Positions 39,788 through 48,678 of a DNA stretch of 64,000 nt are shown here, one piece after another; positions within the stretch are counted from its first letter, which is position 1, and each line of letters opens with the position of its first letter. Location: the NCBI GenBank assembly GCA_000277545.1, contig AKXM01000057.1:62001-126000 (forward strand). Direction: 5' to 3'. The notes beneath the pieces are model-generated. The model ran no database searches. It had not been told where the DNA came from and saw only the letters and a list, made by a program, of their open reading frames with translations. The position numbers and the translations under genes were made by a program. The DNA is from Enterobacter sp. Ag1 (lineage in GTDB: Bacteria; Pseudomonadota; Gammaproteobacteria; Enterobacterales; Enterobacteriaceae).

Positions 39788-39825
39788 ACCAACTATAACG
39801 CCTTAATTAAGGTGTTATAGTTGGT
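39788..39825. terminator. Long perfect-stem hairpin after the methyltransferase
   Basis: Arms ACCAACTATAACGCCTT (39788-39804) and AAGGTGTTATAGTTGGT (39809-39825) form a 17-bp stem with one G-T wobble and an AATT loop. It is probably a terminator, but unusually long and AT-rich. It could be the end of a past insertion, since the decayed gene begins right after it. Confidence 0.55.
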
Positions 39826-39832
39826 TTGTTAT

Positions 39833-40102
39833 TTCATCTATTATCTGGTTGGCTGCTATTCCGGCGCGGCAAAAGAGAACTCAGAGGAGCTAAGCATTGC
39901 GCAGCAATTGACGAATGTTTTACATAGAAAAATAGGGTCATATGGTGGTCATGAGTAAGCCTATTATTATGGTAAATACCAAGAATTAATCGGTGTGGTA
40001 AATAATGTGGGGGGTATTTACACCCATAATGAAATAAAATTAAAAAGACTAAATCAATGCTGGCTACGCCACATTTTTATTATTCATGACAAACCAAAAT
40101 GA
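39833..40102 (+). pseudogene. Decayed copy of the caspase/C80-like gene
   Basis: Reading from 39845 gives LVGCYSGAAKENSEELSIAQ, then QLTNVLHRK and later SYGGHE, a TAA stop at 39956-39958, and after it in the same frame YYYGKYQELIGVVNNVGGIY. These match residues about 116-175 of the intact gene at 38165 (LLSCYSGEAKENSEELSVAQ...YVYGGYERLSYKSEYQGILG). The 5' half with the His motif is missing and no start codon is seen. The Cys motif is retained, so decay seems recent. Confidence 0.8.
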
Positions 40103-40145
40103 CTACCTAAGCCAGGTCGAATATTTCGTCCAGGCGTTAAATAAA

Positions 40146-40168
40146 CGGCGCGCTGTAATAGTGCGCCG
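40146..40168 (-). terminator. Intrinsic terminator after tynA
   Basis: Stem CGGCGC (40146-40151) / GCGCCG (40163-40168). Read on the minus strand it is followed by TTTATTT. Confidence 0.7.
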
Positions 40169-40176
40169 CAAACCCT

Positions 40177-42450
40177 TTATTTACTGGTCGTTTCCTCTGA
40201 TTTCACAAGCGTCGGCGTTTCGTTAAAGAAATTCCACGGCTTCAGCAGGGCATGTACCCACTCGGTCGGCATGATGGGCCACTCTTCGGCGCGGGCGATA
40301 TGCGTGGTGCCGGTGGTTAGCCAGACCACATTATCCGTGTTCTCAAGTGACTGATTGTCTTTGCTGTAAGCCCCTAAACCGGTGTCGTGCGCAGAGCGGT
40401 TCGGGTATTTCCCTTCAGAATAGCGCTCATCCGGGTTGTAGCGGGTCACCCACAGCTGCTTATCCATAAAGCTCAGGCGATGATAAATCCACTCGTCCGG
40501 GGCAAACTTCGCGCCGGTGGCGACCGGGTGAGTCCCGCCCGCGTAGGGGATCAGTTGGTAGGACACCGGGTTGCCCATGCGGTTTTCTTTGTTCGGATTG
40601 CTCAGCAGGCGGACAGTGCCAGGGTCAAATTTCTGCGCGGCGTCCTGCTCGTTTTTAATCGCATACTCATTGGTTTGCATGGTACTTGTGCGCGGGCCGC
40701 CGCTGGTATTTGTCTTCACCACCGGGTCAATCGCGGTCAGGCTGTTGTTTTCGCCATCCACGTCCAGGTCCAGACGGAAGTTGTAGATGTGCTGATGCGT
40801 TGTGCCGACAATATTATGGTCGATCAGCGTCCCGTACCGGGTATCTTCTTTGGCGGTGGCATCATGCATGGTTTTGGCCTTCACGCCTTTGACCGCCTCA
40901 ATGCCGGTCGCGCCTGCATCAATGCCAATGGTGCCGTTCTGATGGAAGACCCAGTCAAAGATGTAGTCGTAGTTGCCGACGGTGCTTATCCAGCGGATCA
41001 CCAGCTCACGGCGTTCGCTGCTAACGTTCGGCTGGCCCATTTCCTGATGTTTGTATTCCGGCCCGGCGTAGCGCTCGAAAATGGCAATTGCTCGAGGAAT
41101 GGTGGTGGGTTTGCCGGTGTAATCGGCCAGGGTTTCGTCCAGCAGGACCGCGTTAGCCGGCGCATCTTTGCCGCGCACGATAGGGGACGTGAGCGTGCCC
41201 ATGCCGTAATCCCCGGCGTCCAGATACGCTTTAAAATACCAGCCGATGTCCGGGTCGCCATACGGCACAATCATCCCGCCGAGCGACCCTTCATACATGA
41301 TCTTCCGTTTAGTGCCGTTGTCGTTGTAGGTCACGGTGGAAATCATCGGGCCAACGCGGGAATTCAGGCGCAGGTGCAAATCCCAGTTTTGCCAGTGAAT
41401 CGTGTCGCCGGTAATGGTGTAGTTTTTTCCTTCCGGCTCAATGATATCCAGCGGCTTGAGGTTGGCAGCCTGCCGGTCGCGGCCATCATAAGGGCGGGGC
41501 GTCATCGGCACAGGAATGACCGGGCCTTCCTCAATTTTGATGATTTTTTTCTGCTCGAGATCCACCACCGCGACCAGGTTTTCAATCGGATGCGCCCAGT
41601 AGTTGCCGTCGCCAACGTCAAGGTAGCTCACCACTTTCAGCAGGCGCTGATCCTGCTTCAGGCCGTCTTTACCGTCGAAATAGCCGACCGTCAGCGGCGT
41701 TGTGACGACCTTCGACGGATCGCTGATACCGCGTTTTTTCACCGCTTCCGCGAATTCTTTGCTGTTATTGATGATTGACTGCACGCTGGCAAAATCGTCC
41801 AGCAGCACCATGCCCTGTGCGCCTTCGATAGGCTTCCAGCTCTTAACTATCCCGGCGGCCAGATCCACCGTGGCTTCAATAATATGGCGGCCATCCAGCA
41901 TGATGACGTCCGCCTCGCGTGGTTGGCTGACGCTGGTGCCGTCCATCACAAACTTCCAGACTTGTTCTTTAGGCGGCTCGCGTAGTGAGATTTCGGTAAA
42001 GCGAATAGTCGGCTTGTAGTTAGCCGCGTCTTTGATTATCTCCACCGTTTTATTAATTTCGTCGGCGCTCAGAGAGTTCAGCGGGTGCGGCTTTTTCTCG
42101 ACGGCAAAGGTTTGATCCAGCCCGGACTGGAAGATTTCATTGATAAACCCTTCGGAGATAAACGCCGTTTTGCCTTTAAAGATCACCGGCACTTCAAGCT
42201 TCAGCGTTTTGCCGTTAACGATGGCGGAGGTGGCATTAGGCTTCACCTTCACATAGGCACCGTCTTTCACGAGGGTGAACATCTGCGCGTAATCGTCCCA
42301 CTGGACGTCGGCGCCAAAATCCGTCAGCGTTTTTTGCATCGGCACCATATGTGCCTCGCCGCCGTGGGCAAATGCGGGGGCGTTAATCCCCGCCGAAGTC
42401 AGGAGCGCAATAGCCAGCGCCAGCGCTTTTTTTCCAGTTTTCATTGTCAT
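40177..42450 (-). CDS. tynA: Periplasmic copper amine oxidase (tyramine/phenylethylamine oxidase)
   Basis: Oxidises 2-phenylethylamine and tyramine to the aldehyde, ammonia and H2O2 in the periplasm; FeaB then handles the aldehyde. It has 757 residues, equal to the E. coli precursor. The signal peptide is residues 1-30 (ALAIALLTSAGINAPAFA), followed by the extra N-terminal domain of the E. coli enzyme. The N-Y-[DE]-Y motif is NYDY, and its first Tyr (residue 494) is the precursor of topaquinone. Copper ligands include the HQH of TTHQHIYNFRLD and a later His in the C-terminal part. ATG 42450 is preceded by AAAAAGCG-type sequence with only a weak ribosome site. It is controlled through two FeaR boxes at 42542-42578. 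Confidence 0.96.
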   Translation of the reverse strand: MTMKTGKKALALAIALLTSAGINAPAFAHGGEAHMVPMQKTLTDFGADVQWDDYAQMFTLVKDGAYVKVKPNATSAIVNGKTLKLEVPVIFKGKTAFISEGFINEIFQSGLDQTFAVEKKPHPLNSLSADEINKTVEIIKDAANYKPTIRFTEISLREPPKEQVWKFVMDGTSVSQPREADVIMLDGRHIIEATVDLAAGIVKSWKPIEGAQGMVLLDDFASVQSIINNSKEFAEAVKKRGISDPSKVVTTPLTVGYFDGKDGLKQDQRLLKVVSYLDVGDGNYWAHPIENLVAVVDLEQKKIIKIEEGPVIPVPMTPRPYDGRDRQAANLKPLDIIEPEGKNYTITGDTIHWQNWDLHLRLNSRVGPMISTVTYNDNGTKRKIMYEGSLGGMIVPYGDPDIGWYFKAYLDAGDYGMGTLTSPIVRGKDAPANAVLLDETLADYTGKPTTIPRAIAIFERYAGPEYKHQEMGQPNVSSERRELVIRWISTVGNYDYIFDWVFHQNGTIGIDAGATGIEAVKGVKAKTMHDATAKEDTRYGTLIDHNIVGTTHQHIYNFRLDLDVDGENNSLTAIDPVVKTNTSGGPRTSTMQTNEYAIKNEQDAAQKFDPGTVRLLSNPNKENRMGNPVSYQLIPYAGGTHPVATGAKFAPDEWIYHRLSFMDKQLWVTRYNPDERYSEGKYPNRSAHDTGLGAYSKDNQSLENTDNVVWLTTGTTHIARAEEWPIMPTEWVHALLKPWNFFNETPTLVKSEETTSK

Positions 42451-42541
42451 CGCTTTTTCACCTTAAAAGTGCGTTGTGTTGTTATGTGCGTGCTGGATAA
42501 AGACTGTCGGATTCAACATAACAACTTCCGCCAGGGCTTCC

Positions 42542-42578
42542 CTTGCGCTCCCTGCCAAGTGTTTTGCTGTGGTTGCCA
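42542..42578 (-). promoter_or_regulatory. Two FeaR boxes upstream of tynA
   Basis: On the minus strand TGGCA-N8-AAA lies at 42578-42563 and TGGCA-N8-AAG at 42557-42542, again 21 bp apart. The downstream box ends on the presumed -35 (from 42543), and a -10 candidate TATGTT is at 42520-42515. Spacing and overlap are the same as at feaB. Confidence 0.75.
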
Positions 42579-42635
42579 GAATGTGGGATTGGGGAGGATT
42601 GTGACTCCGGGTCGATGAGCGTCGGGCTAAATCCA

Positions 42636-42736
42636 GCCCTCACCCCGGCTTCTCCCAGAGGGAGAGGGGGAAGGCAACCTGCGGGGGATTTGTTTCTTCC
42701 CTCTCCCTGGCAGGGAGAGGGTTAGGGTGAGGGTAA
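42636..42736. repeat. Palindromic intergenic repeat cluster (REP-like), copy 3
   Basis: Two inverted units: CCCTCACCCCGGCTTCTCCC with AGAGGGAGAGGG (about 42636-42670), and CCCTCTCCCTGGCAGGGAGAGGG followed by TTAGGGTGAGGG (about 42700-42736). They lie between the paaZ stop and the tynA promoter. They may end paaZ transcription; no T-tailed terminator is seen. Confidence 0.78.
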
Positions 42737-42775
42737 AAACCAGGCGCGATGCCAGGCCGAACTAACGTTTAAGGC

Positions 42776-44821
42776 CTAACAGGCAACATCACCGTGCAGG
42801 CGGGCAACCAGCGTCAGGATTGAGTAGCGCGCAACAATCTGCTGATGCTGGTTGGTGACATCCACCGCCCATTCCACCACGCCAACCGGCTTATCTTCCG
42901 CCGTCTTCTGCGGCTTGGCGGTTTTGCGTTTGCAGGTCAGGCGCACCTGAATGGTATCGTCGATTTTTACCGGCTCGATAAAGCGCAGATTTTCCATGCC
43001 GTAGTTGGCAATCACCGGCCCGACGCCTGGGTCAACAAACAGCCCGGCGGCGGCAGACACCACGAAGTAACCGTGCGCCACGCGCTCGCCGAAGAACGAC
43101 TCCGCCGCGCCAATTTTGTCGGTATGGGCGTAGAACCGGTCGCCGCTCAGGTTGGCGAAGTTGGTGATATCAGCTTCGGTGACGGTGCGGCGGGCAGTCA
43201 GAATACTTTCCCCGATGCGCAGCTCCTCAAAATGTTTGCGGAATGGATGCAAGGCGTCCTCGTGAACTTTTGCGCCGTAGTTCCATTGCCCGCTAACGGC
43301 GGCCAGCATCGTCGGGCTGCCCTGAATGGCGGTGCGCTGCATATAGTGCTTCACCGCCCGCAGGCCGCCGAGTTCTTCCCCGCCGCCCGCGCGACCTGGG
43401 CCGCCGTGCACCAGCATCGGCAGCGGAGAACCGTGCCCGGTGGATTCCACTGCAGACTCCTGGTTCAGCACCTGAATGCGCCCGTGAGCGCGGGCCGCGC
43501 CGAGGATAAAGTGACGTGCCGTTTGCTCATCGGCGGTCACCAGCGTCCCCGCCAGGCTGCCCTGACCGGCGCGAGCCAGCGCCATGGCATGTTCGACATC
43601 CCGGTATGGCATCACGGTCGCTACCGGGCCGAAGGCCTCAAGCTCATGCACCGCAGGCGTTTCGTCAGGCTGTTGGCAAAGCAGCAGGGTTGGCGGGAAG
43701 AACGCGCCCGGCTGTGCAGTATCGGCCTTGCCGCCCAGCAGGACATCACAGCCGGCGCCAACCAGTTGGTCGACTTTCCGCTGCACGTCATCCCGCTGCG
43801 CAAGGCTGACCAGCGCCCCCATGCGCACGCCTTCCAGTGCCGGGTCGCCGGGCTGTATTTTTTCCAGTTTCACTTTCAGCGCTTCAATCACCGAACCCAG
43901 CCGATTTTGCGGCACGATAATCCGGCGAATGGCGGTGCATTTTTGCCCGGCTTTGGCGGTCATCTCGCGCACGACTTCCCGTACGAACAGCGCAAATTCA
44001 GGTTGTTCAGGCGTGACATCTTCCGCCAGTACGCAGCAGTTCAGCGAGTCGGCTTCCATGGTGAAGGGAATTGAACGGGCAATGATATTTGAGTGACAAC
44101 GTAACTTCTGGCCGGTGCTGGCCGAACCGGTGAACGTCACCACGTCCTGCTCATCCAGGTGCTCAAACAGATCGCCCACGCCGCCGCAGATCAGGCTTAT
44201 CGCCCCGTCAGGCACCAGCCCTGATTCCACAATCGCTTTCACCATCACCTGAGTTAGCTGCGCGCTCGCCGTGCCGGGCTTGATAATCGCGGGCATCCCG
44301 GCCAGCCAGGTTGGGGCCAGTTTCTCAAGCATTCCCCAGCAGGGGAAGTTGAAGGCGTTGATGTGCAGCGCTACGCCTGACTTCGAAGTGAGTACGTGGC
44401 GGGCCGCGAATCCCCCCTGTTTGGACAGCGGCATCAATTCGTCTTCCGGCCACAGCGTGTCGTCCGGCAGCTCGCGGTTGCCCATTCCGGCGTAGGCATA
44501 CAGCGTACTGATGCCGCCTTCTATGTCTACCCAGCTGTCGGCGCGGGTGGCACCGGTCTGGTAAGAGACCTGGTAAAACGCTTCTTTCTGCGCCAGCAGG
44601 TGCTTAGCCACCGCTTTTAACATCGCGGCACGCTGAATAAACGTCATCGCCTGCAGCGCTTTGCCACCTTGCGCAATGGCGAAGCGCTTTGCCGCCGCCA
44701 TATCCGCCCCTTCGCTGGTCACCTGCCACAGCGGTTCGCCGCTAACGGCATGAAAAATAGTTCTTTCTTTTCCCTGGCCGCTAAACCACGTCCCGGACAG
44801 ATAGCTGGTTAACTGTTGCAT
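42776..44821 (-). CDS. paaZ: Bifunctional oxepin-CoA hydrolase / 3-oxo-5,6-dehydrosuberyl-CoA semialdehyde dehydrogenase
   Basis: Opens the oxepin-CoA ring and oxidises the aldehyde formed. 681 residues, as in E. coli. The N-terminal aldehyde dehydrogenase domain has [28 protein letters not shown] and the catalytic Cys in [11 protein letters not shown] (about residue 295). The C-terminal MaoC-like hydratase domain (about 530-681) has [12 protein letters not shown] and [15 protein letters not shown]. The frame opens 8 codons upstream (44845), but ATG 44821 has GGAGAG just before it and gives the family start [10 protein letters not shown]. It is divergent from paaA. Confidence 0.95.
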   Translation of the reverse strand: MQQLTSYLSGTWFSGQGKERTIFHAVSGEPLWQVTSEGADMAAAKRFAIAQGGKALQAMTFIQRAAMLKAVAKHLLAQKEAFYQVSYQTGATRADSWVDIEGGISTLYAYAGMGNRELPDDTLWPEDELMPLSKQGGFAARHVLTSKSGVALHINAFNFPCWGMLEKLAPTWLAGMPAIIKPGTASAQLTQVMVKAIVESGLVPDGAISLICGGVGDLFEHLDEQDVVTFTGSASTGQKLRCHSNIIARSIPFTMEADSLNCCVLAEDVTPEQPEFALFVREVVREMTAKAGQKCTAIRRIIVPQNRLGSVIEALKVKLEKIQPGDPALEGVRMGALVSLAQRDDVQRKVDQLVGAGCDVLLGGKADTAQPGAFFPPTLLLCQQPDETPAVHELEAFGPVATVMPYRDVEHAMALARAGQGSLAGTLVTADEQTARHFILGAARAHGRIQVLNQESAVESTGHGSPLPMLVHGGPGRAGGGEELGGLRAVKHYMQRTAIQGSPTMLAAVSGQWNYGAKVHEDALHPFRKHFEELRIGESILTARRTVTEADITNFANLSGDRFYAHTDKIGAAESFFGERVAHGYFVVSAAAGLFVDPGVGPVIANYGMENLRFIEPVKIDDTIQVRLTCKRKTAKPQKTAEDKPVGVVEWAVDVTNQHQQIVARYSILTLVARLHGDVAC

Positions 44822-44978
44822 CTCACTCTCCATTACATGCTGCATTTAATCATTACAGTGTTTGTTTTATGAATCATAAAAATCAAGCTGTAATTTAATG
44901 AATTGTTAACATTGTGATGGCTTGTGTTTTTTGTTATTGATTTATCTCAATGATAAGTCTGGTTTTTACGATATTTAG

Positions 44979-44994
44979 CGTGATAGACCTCACA
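44979..44994. promoter_or_regulatory. CRP-type site between paaZ and paaA
   Basis: CGTGA-TAGACC-TCACA matches the CRP palindrome TGTGA-N6-TCACA at 9 of 10 positions. E. coli paa promoters are known to need CRP, which gives carbon catabolite control. The centre lies about 120 bp before the paaA start. Confidence 0.7.
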
Positions 44995-45045
44995 AACGTG
45001 CGGTGTAATCTTTGCGATCTTCGTTAACTTATCTGTAACTTTTAA

Positions 45046-45066
45046 TCATGAAGTGATTCGCAATAT
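45046..45066. promoter_or_regulatory. Possible PaaX-like operator before paaA
   Basis: AATCATGAAGTGATTCGC includes the inverted half-sites AATCA/TGATT and the TGATTCG core of the E. coli PaaX box. Outer positions differ from the known consensus, so this is only suggestive. It matters because no paaX gene is seen after paaK. Confidence 0.3.
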
Positions 45067-45105
45067 CGCAGATTGTTGAGTTAAATTGAATCATAAGGTG
45101 ATGCC

Positions 45106-46035
45106 GTGACAGAACAAGAACGCTTTGATGAGCGCATCCAGCAGGAAACCGCCATCGAACCACAGGACTGGATGCCGGAGGCTTACCGCAAAACGCTGAT
45201 CCGCCAGATAGGCCAGCATGCGCACTCGGAAATCGTTGGCATGCTGCCGGAAGGTAACTGGATAACTCGCGCCCCCAGCCTGCGCCGCAAGGCCATTCTG
45301 CTGGCCAAAGTGCAGGATGAAGCCGGGCACGGGTTGTACCTCTACAGCGCGGCGGAAACCCTGGGCTGCGCCCGGGAAGATATCTACCAGAAGATGCTCG
45401 ACGGCAAGATGAAATACTCTTCCATCTTTAACTACCCGACGCTCAACTGGGCCGACATCGGCGTGATTGGCTGGCTGGTGGACGGGGCAGCCATAGTCAA
45501 CCAGGTCGCGCTGTGCCGGACCTCGTATGGCCCGTACGCCCGGGCGATGGTGAAAATCTGCAAAGAAGAAAGCTTCCACCAGCGGCAGGGATTTGAAGCC
45601 TGCACCGTGCTAGCGAACGGCAGCGCCGAACAGTGCCAGATGCTGCAGGACGCCATTAACCGCTTCTGGTGGCCGGCGCTGATGATGTTCGGACCCAACG
45701 ACGACAACTCGCCGAACAGCGCCCAAAGCCTCGCCTGGAAAATCAAACGCTTCGGCAATGACGAGCTGCGTCAGCGCTTTGTCGACAATACCGTGCCGCA
45801 GGTTGAGCTGCTGGGCATGACCGTGCCGGATCCCGATCTGTATCGCGATGAGGTCACGGGCCATTACCGCTTTGGCGACATCGACTGGCAGGAATTCAAC
45901 GACGTGGTGGCCGGGCGCGGCTTATGCAACGAAGAGCGCCTCGCCGCCAAGCGCAAAGCCTGGGAAGAGGGGGCATGGGTGCGCGAAGCCGCCCTTGCGT
46001 ATGCCGAAAAACAACAGGCCCGCACCGCCGCCTGA
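45106..46035 (+). CDS. paaA: Phenylacetyl-CoA 1,2-epoxidase catalytic subunit PaaA
   Basis: Di-iron catalytic subunit of the multicomponent epoxidase that converts phenylacetyl-CoA to the ring 1,2-epoxide. 309 residues, same as E. coli. The two carboxylate-His motifs of the bacterial di-iron fold are seen: QDEAGHG (Glu72, His75) and KEESFHQR (Glu155, His158). The start is GTG 45106, after ATAAGGTGATGCC; the nearby ATG is out of frame and stops at once. First gene of an 11-gene operon with gaps of 0-23 bases. The CRP-type site upstream suggests catabolite control. Confidence 0.96.
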   Translation: MTEQERFDERIQQETAIEPQDWMPEAYRKTLIRQIGQHAHSEIVGMLPEGNWITRAPSLRRKAILLAKVQDEAGHGLYLYSAAETLGCAREDIYQKMLDGKMKYSSIFNYPTLNWADIGVIGWLVDGAAIVNQVALCRTSYGPYARAMVKICKEESFHQRQGFEACTVLANGSAEQCQMLQDAINRFWWPALMMFGPNDDNSPNSAQSLAWKIKRFGNDELRQRFVDNTVPQVELLGMTVPDPDLYRDEVTGHYRFGDIDWQEFNDVVAGRGLCNEERLAAKRKAWEEGAWVREAALAYAEKQQARTAA

Positions 46036-46046
46036 AGGAGTAAGAG

Positions 46047-46334
46047 ATGAGCAAAATTTACTGGCCGCTGTATGAAGTCTTTATTCGCAATAAAAAAGGG
46101 CTGTCCCATCGCCACGTTGGCAGCCTGCACGCCGCCGACGACCAGATGGCGCTGGAAAACGCGCGCGACGCCTACACCCGCCGCAGCGAAGGCTGCTCCA
46201 TCTGGGTCGTGAAAGCGAGCGAAATCGTCGCCTCCCAGCCGGAAGAGCGCCCGGAATTTTTCGACCCGGCAGACAGCAAAGTCTACCGCCACCCAACGTT
46301 TTACACGCTGCCTGACGGCATCGAGCACATGTGA
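46047..46334 (+). CDS. paaB: Phenylacetyl-CoA epoxidase subunit PaaB
   Basis: A 95-residue structural subunit that bridges the PaaAC heterodimers and is needed for activity. The family pattern is clear: YWPLYEVFIRNKKGLSHRHV and GSLHAADDQMALENARDAYT, then RRSEGCSIWVV. GGAGTAAGAG precedes ATG 46047, 11 bases after paaA. Confidence 0.95.
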   Translation: MSKIYWPLYEVFIRNKKGLSHRHVGSLHAADDQMALENARDAYTRRSEGCSIWVVKASEIVASQPEERPEFFDPADSKVYRHPTFYTLPDGIEHM

Positions 46335-46342
46335 GGCCGCCA

Positions 46343-47098
46343 ATGACACTCGATCCTGTAGCGACCTACAGCCTGCACCTCGGCGACACCTGCCTCGTGC
46401 TGGCCCAACGCCTGAGCGCGTGGTGCGGCCATGCGCCGGAGCTGGAGATTGATCTGGCGCTGGCCAACATTGGCCTCGACCTGCTCGGCCAGGCGCGCAA
46501 CTTCCTGACCTACGCCGCCGAGCGCGAAGGCGAGCACCTCGACGAAGACAGGCTGGCCTTTGGCCGCGACGAGCGCGAGTACCGCAATCTGCTGCTGGCG
46601 GAACAGCCCAACGGTGATTTCGCCGAAACGCTGGTGCGTCAGTACCTGCTGGACGCGTGGCACGTCTCGCTGTTCAGCCGCCTGGTAGAAAGCAAAGATC
46701 CGCAGCTGGCGGCCATCGCAGCCAAAGCCATTAAAGAAGTGCGCTATCACCTGCGCTTCAGCCGTGGCTGGCTGGTTCGCCTGGGCAACGGCACTGAGCT
46801 TTCGCAGGCGAAAACGCAAAGTGCTTTAAACAAACTATGGCGCTTCAGCGGCGAAATGTTCGTTGTCGATGAGCTGGAAACCATGCTGGCGGAGCAGGGC
46901 ATCGCCGTCGACCCGCGTAGCCTCAAGGCCGAATGGCTGCAAGAAGTGACCGCCGGACTGAGCGATGCCTCGCTGCAGGCCCCGGCAGAGCAGCCATACC
47001 GCACCGGCGGTAAGCAAGGCTTACACACCGAACACCTCGGCCCGCTGCTGGCTGAAATGCAGTACCTGCAGCGCGCTTACCCGAACCAGCAGTGGTAA
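46343..47098 (+). CDS. paaC: Phenylacetyl-CoA epoxidase structural subunit PaaC
   Basis: A 251-residue catalytically inactive relative of PaaA that pairs with it (E. coli 248). Seen: LGDTCLVLAQRLSAWCGHAP, ANIGLDLLGQARNFLTYAAE and AIKEVRYHLRFSRGWLVRLG; the C-terminus is EMQYLQRAYPNQQW. An open frame starts at GTG 46331, overlapping the paaB stop. ATG 46343 with GAGG upstream fits the family start better. Ten bases separate it from paaD. Confidence 0.94.
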   Translation: MTLDPVATYSLHLGDTCLVLAQRLSAWCGHAPELEIDLALANIGLDLLGQARNFLTYAAEREGEHLDEDRLAFGRDEREYRNLLLAEQPNGDFAETLVRQYLLDAWHVSLFSRLVESKDPQLAAIAAKAIKEVRYHLRFSRGWLVRLGNGTELSQAKTQSALNKLWRFSGEMFVVDELETMLAEQGIAVDPRSLKAEWLQEVTAGLSDASLQAPAEQPYRTGGKQGLHTEHLGPLLAEMQYLQRAYPNQQW

Positions 47099-47108
47099 GG
47101 AGGAGAGG

Positions 47109-47603
47109 ATGCAAACCGCCACGCTTCAGCCCGCTGCCGTCCGCGACGTCTGGCGTCTGCTGAGTGAGATCAGTGACCCGGAAATCCCGGTGCTGACCAT
47201 CACCGACCTCGGGATGGTGCGCAGCGTCGAGCACCGCCCGGACGGCTGGCATATCGGATTTACGCCAACCTATTCCGGCTGCCCGGCCACTGAATTTTTG
47301 CTGGCCGCCATCCGGGAAGCCCTGGAAGGCGCAAAGCTGAGTCCGGTGCACATCAGGCAGGTTTTGCATCCCGCCTGGACGACGGACTGGATGTCGCCGG
47401 AGGCTAAAACCCGGCTGCGCGAATACGGCATCAGCCCGCCGCAGGGACATGCCTGCCACGCGGCGGTCGCCACCCAGGTGACTTGCCCACGCTGCGGGAG
47501 CGAACACACGTCGCTCATCAGTGAATTCGGCTCCACGGCCTGTAAAGCGCTTTACCGCTGCGACAGCTGCCGGGAACCCTTTGATTACTTTAAATGTATT
47601 TGA
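47109..47603 (+). CDS. paaD: Phenylacetate degradation protein PaaD (DUF59)
   Basis: 164 residues. Belongs to the MIP18/DUF59 family and is thought to help assemble the iron or iron-sulfur centres of the epoxidase. The N-terminal DUF59 part has DPEIPVLTITDLGMVR and PTYSGCPATEF. The C-terminal zinc-ribbon-like pairs are CPRC and CDSC, the protein ending EPFDYFKCI. AGGAGAGG precedes ATG 47109. Confidence 0.94.
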   Translation: MQTATLQPAAVRDVWRLLSEISDPEIPVLTITDLGMVRSVEHRPDGWHIGFTPTYSGCPATEFLLAAIREALEGAKLSPVHIRQVLHPAWTTDWMSPEAKTRLREYGISPPQGHACHAAVATQVTCPRCGSEHTSLISEFGSTACKALYRCDSCREPFDYFKCI

Positions 47604-47610
47604 GGATGCC

Positions 47611-48678
47611 ATGACAACGTTTCATTCCCTGAAAGTGGCACGCATCGAACCCGAAACCGCAGAGGCGGTAGCGATTACCTTTGCGGTGCCGGACGCGCTG
47701 CGCGGGCAGTACCGCTTTCGTCCAGGGCAGCATTTGACGCTGAAAGCCCGGCTGGGCGGGGAAGAGCTGCGCCGCTGCTACTCTATTTGCCGCTCTGAGG
47801 ATCCCGGTGAAATCTGCGTGGCGGTAAAAGCCATTGAAGGCGGCCGTTTTTCACAATATGCGGTCAGCGATTTAACCGCCGGGATGTCGCTCGAGGTGAT
47901 GGTGCCGCAGGGAACGTTTGGCTACCAGCCGGAAGCGGAAACTCGCGGCAACTATCTGGCACTCGCCGTCGGCTCCGGCATCACGCCGATGCTGGCCATT
48001 ATCGGCGCCACGCTCGCCACCGAGCCAGAAAGCAGCGTGACCCTGGTTTACGGCAACCGCAGCAGCGCCAGCATGATGTTCCGCCAGACGCTGGCCGACC
48101 TGAAAGATCGCTACCCGCAGCGCCTGCAGCTGATTTACCTGTTCAGTCAGGAGAGGTCGGACAGCGACCTGCTCAGCGGCCGGCTGGACGGCGAAAAACT
48201 GAAGCAGCTTGGCGACCACCTATTGGACGTCAAAGGCTTTGACCGCACGTTTATCTGCGGCCCGCAAAGCATGATGCAGGCCACCGAAACCGCGCTGAAA
48301 GAGATGGGCGTCGCACCTGAGGATATCTATCTCGAACATTTCAACACGCCGGGCATTGCGCCGGGTGCCCGTTCCCGCGCTCAGGCGGCGGGTAAAACCG
48401 TCACCCTGCGCCAGGACGGCGTAGATCGCCAGATTACCCTGACCGCCGGGGACGAAAGCATTCTCGACGCGGCCCTGCGCCAGGGCGCGGATCTGCCGTA
48501 TGCCTGCAAAGGCGGCGTCTGCGCCACCTGCCGCTGCAAGGTGCTGCAGGGCGAAGTGGAAATGGGCGTCAACTACAGCCTGGAGCCGGATCAGCTGGCC
48601 GCAGGCTACGTCCTGAGCTGCCAGGCGCTGCCGAAGGGCGACGACGTGGTGCTCGACTTTGACGCGCAGGGGGTGTGA
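47611..48678 (+). CDS. paaE: Phenylacetyl-CoA epoxidase reductase PaaE
   Basis: NADPH-dependent reductase that feeds electrons to PaaABC. 355 residues (E. coli 356). An FAD-binding barrel (RPGQHLTLKA, RRCYSICRSE) is followed by a nucleotide-binding domain (AVGSGITPMLAII, FICGPQSMM). The C-terminal plant-type 2Fe-2S domain has YACKGGVCATCRCKV and a last Cys in VLSCQA. The open frame reaches back into paaD, but ATG 47611 with GAGG upstream gives the family start. Its stop shares one base with the paaF ATG. Confidence 0.95.
   Translation: MTTFHSLKVARIEPETAEAVAITFAVPDALRGQYRFRPGQHLTLKARLGGEELRRCYSICRSEDPGEICVAVKAIEGGRFSQYAVSDLTAGMSLEVMVPQGTFGYQPEAETRGNYLALAVGSGITPMLAIIGATLATEPESSVTLVYGNRSSASMMFRQTLADLKDRYPQRLQLIYLFSQERSDSDLLSGRLDGEKLKQLGDHLLDVKGFDRTFICGPQSMMQATETALKEMGVAPEDIYLEHFNTPGIAPGARSRAQAAGKTVTLRQDGVDRQITLTAGDESILDAALRQGADLPYACKGGVCATCRCKVLQGEVEMGVNYSLEPDQLAAGYVLSCQALPKGDDVVLDFDAQGV

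Noticed and set aside
40387-41778. 463-codon plus-strand frame opposite tynA
   Set aside because: tynA is supported by signal peptide, topaquinone motif and length; this frame has none.
42845-44074. 409-codon plus-strand frame opposite paaZ
   Set aside because: Shadow frame of a certain gene, His/Arg-rich with no recognisable domain.
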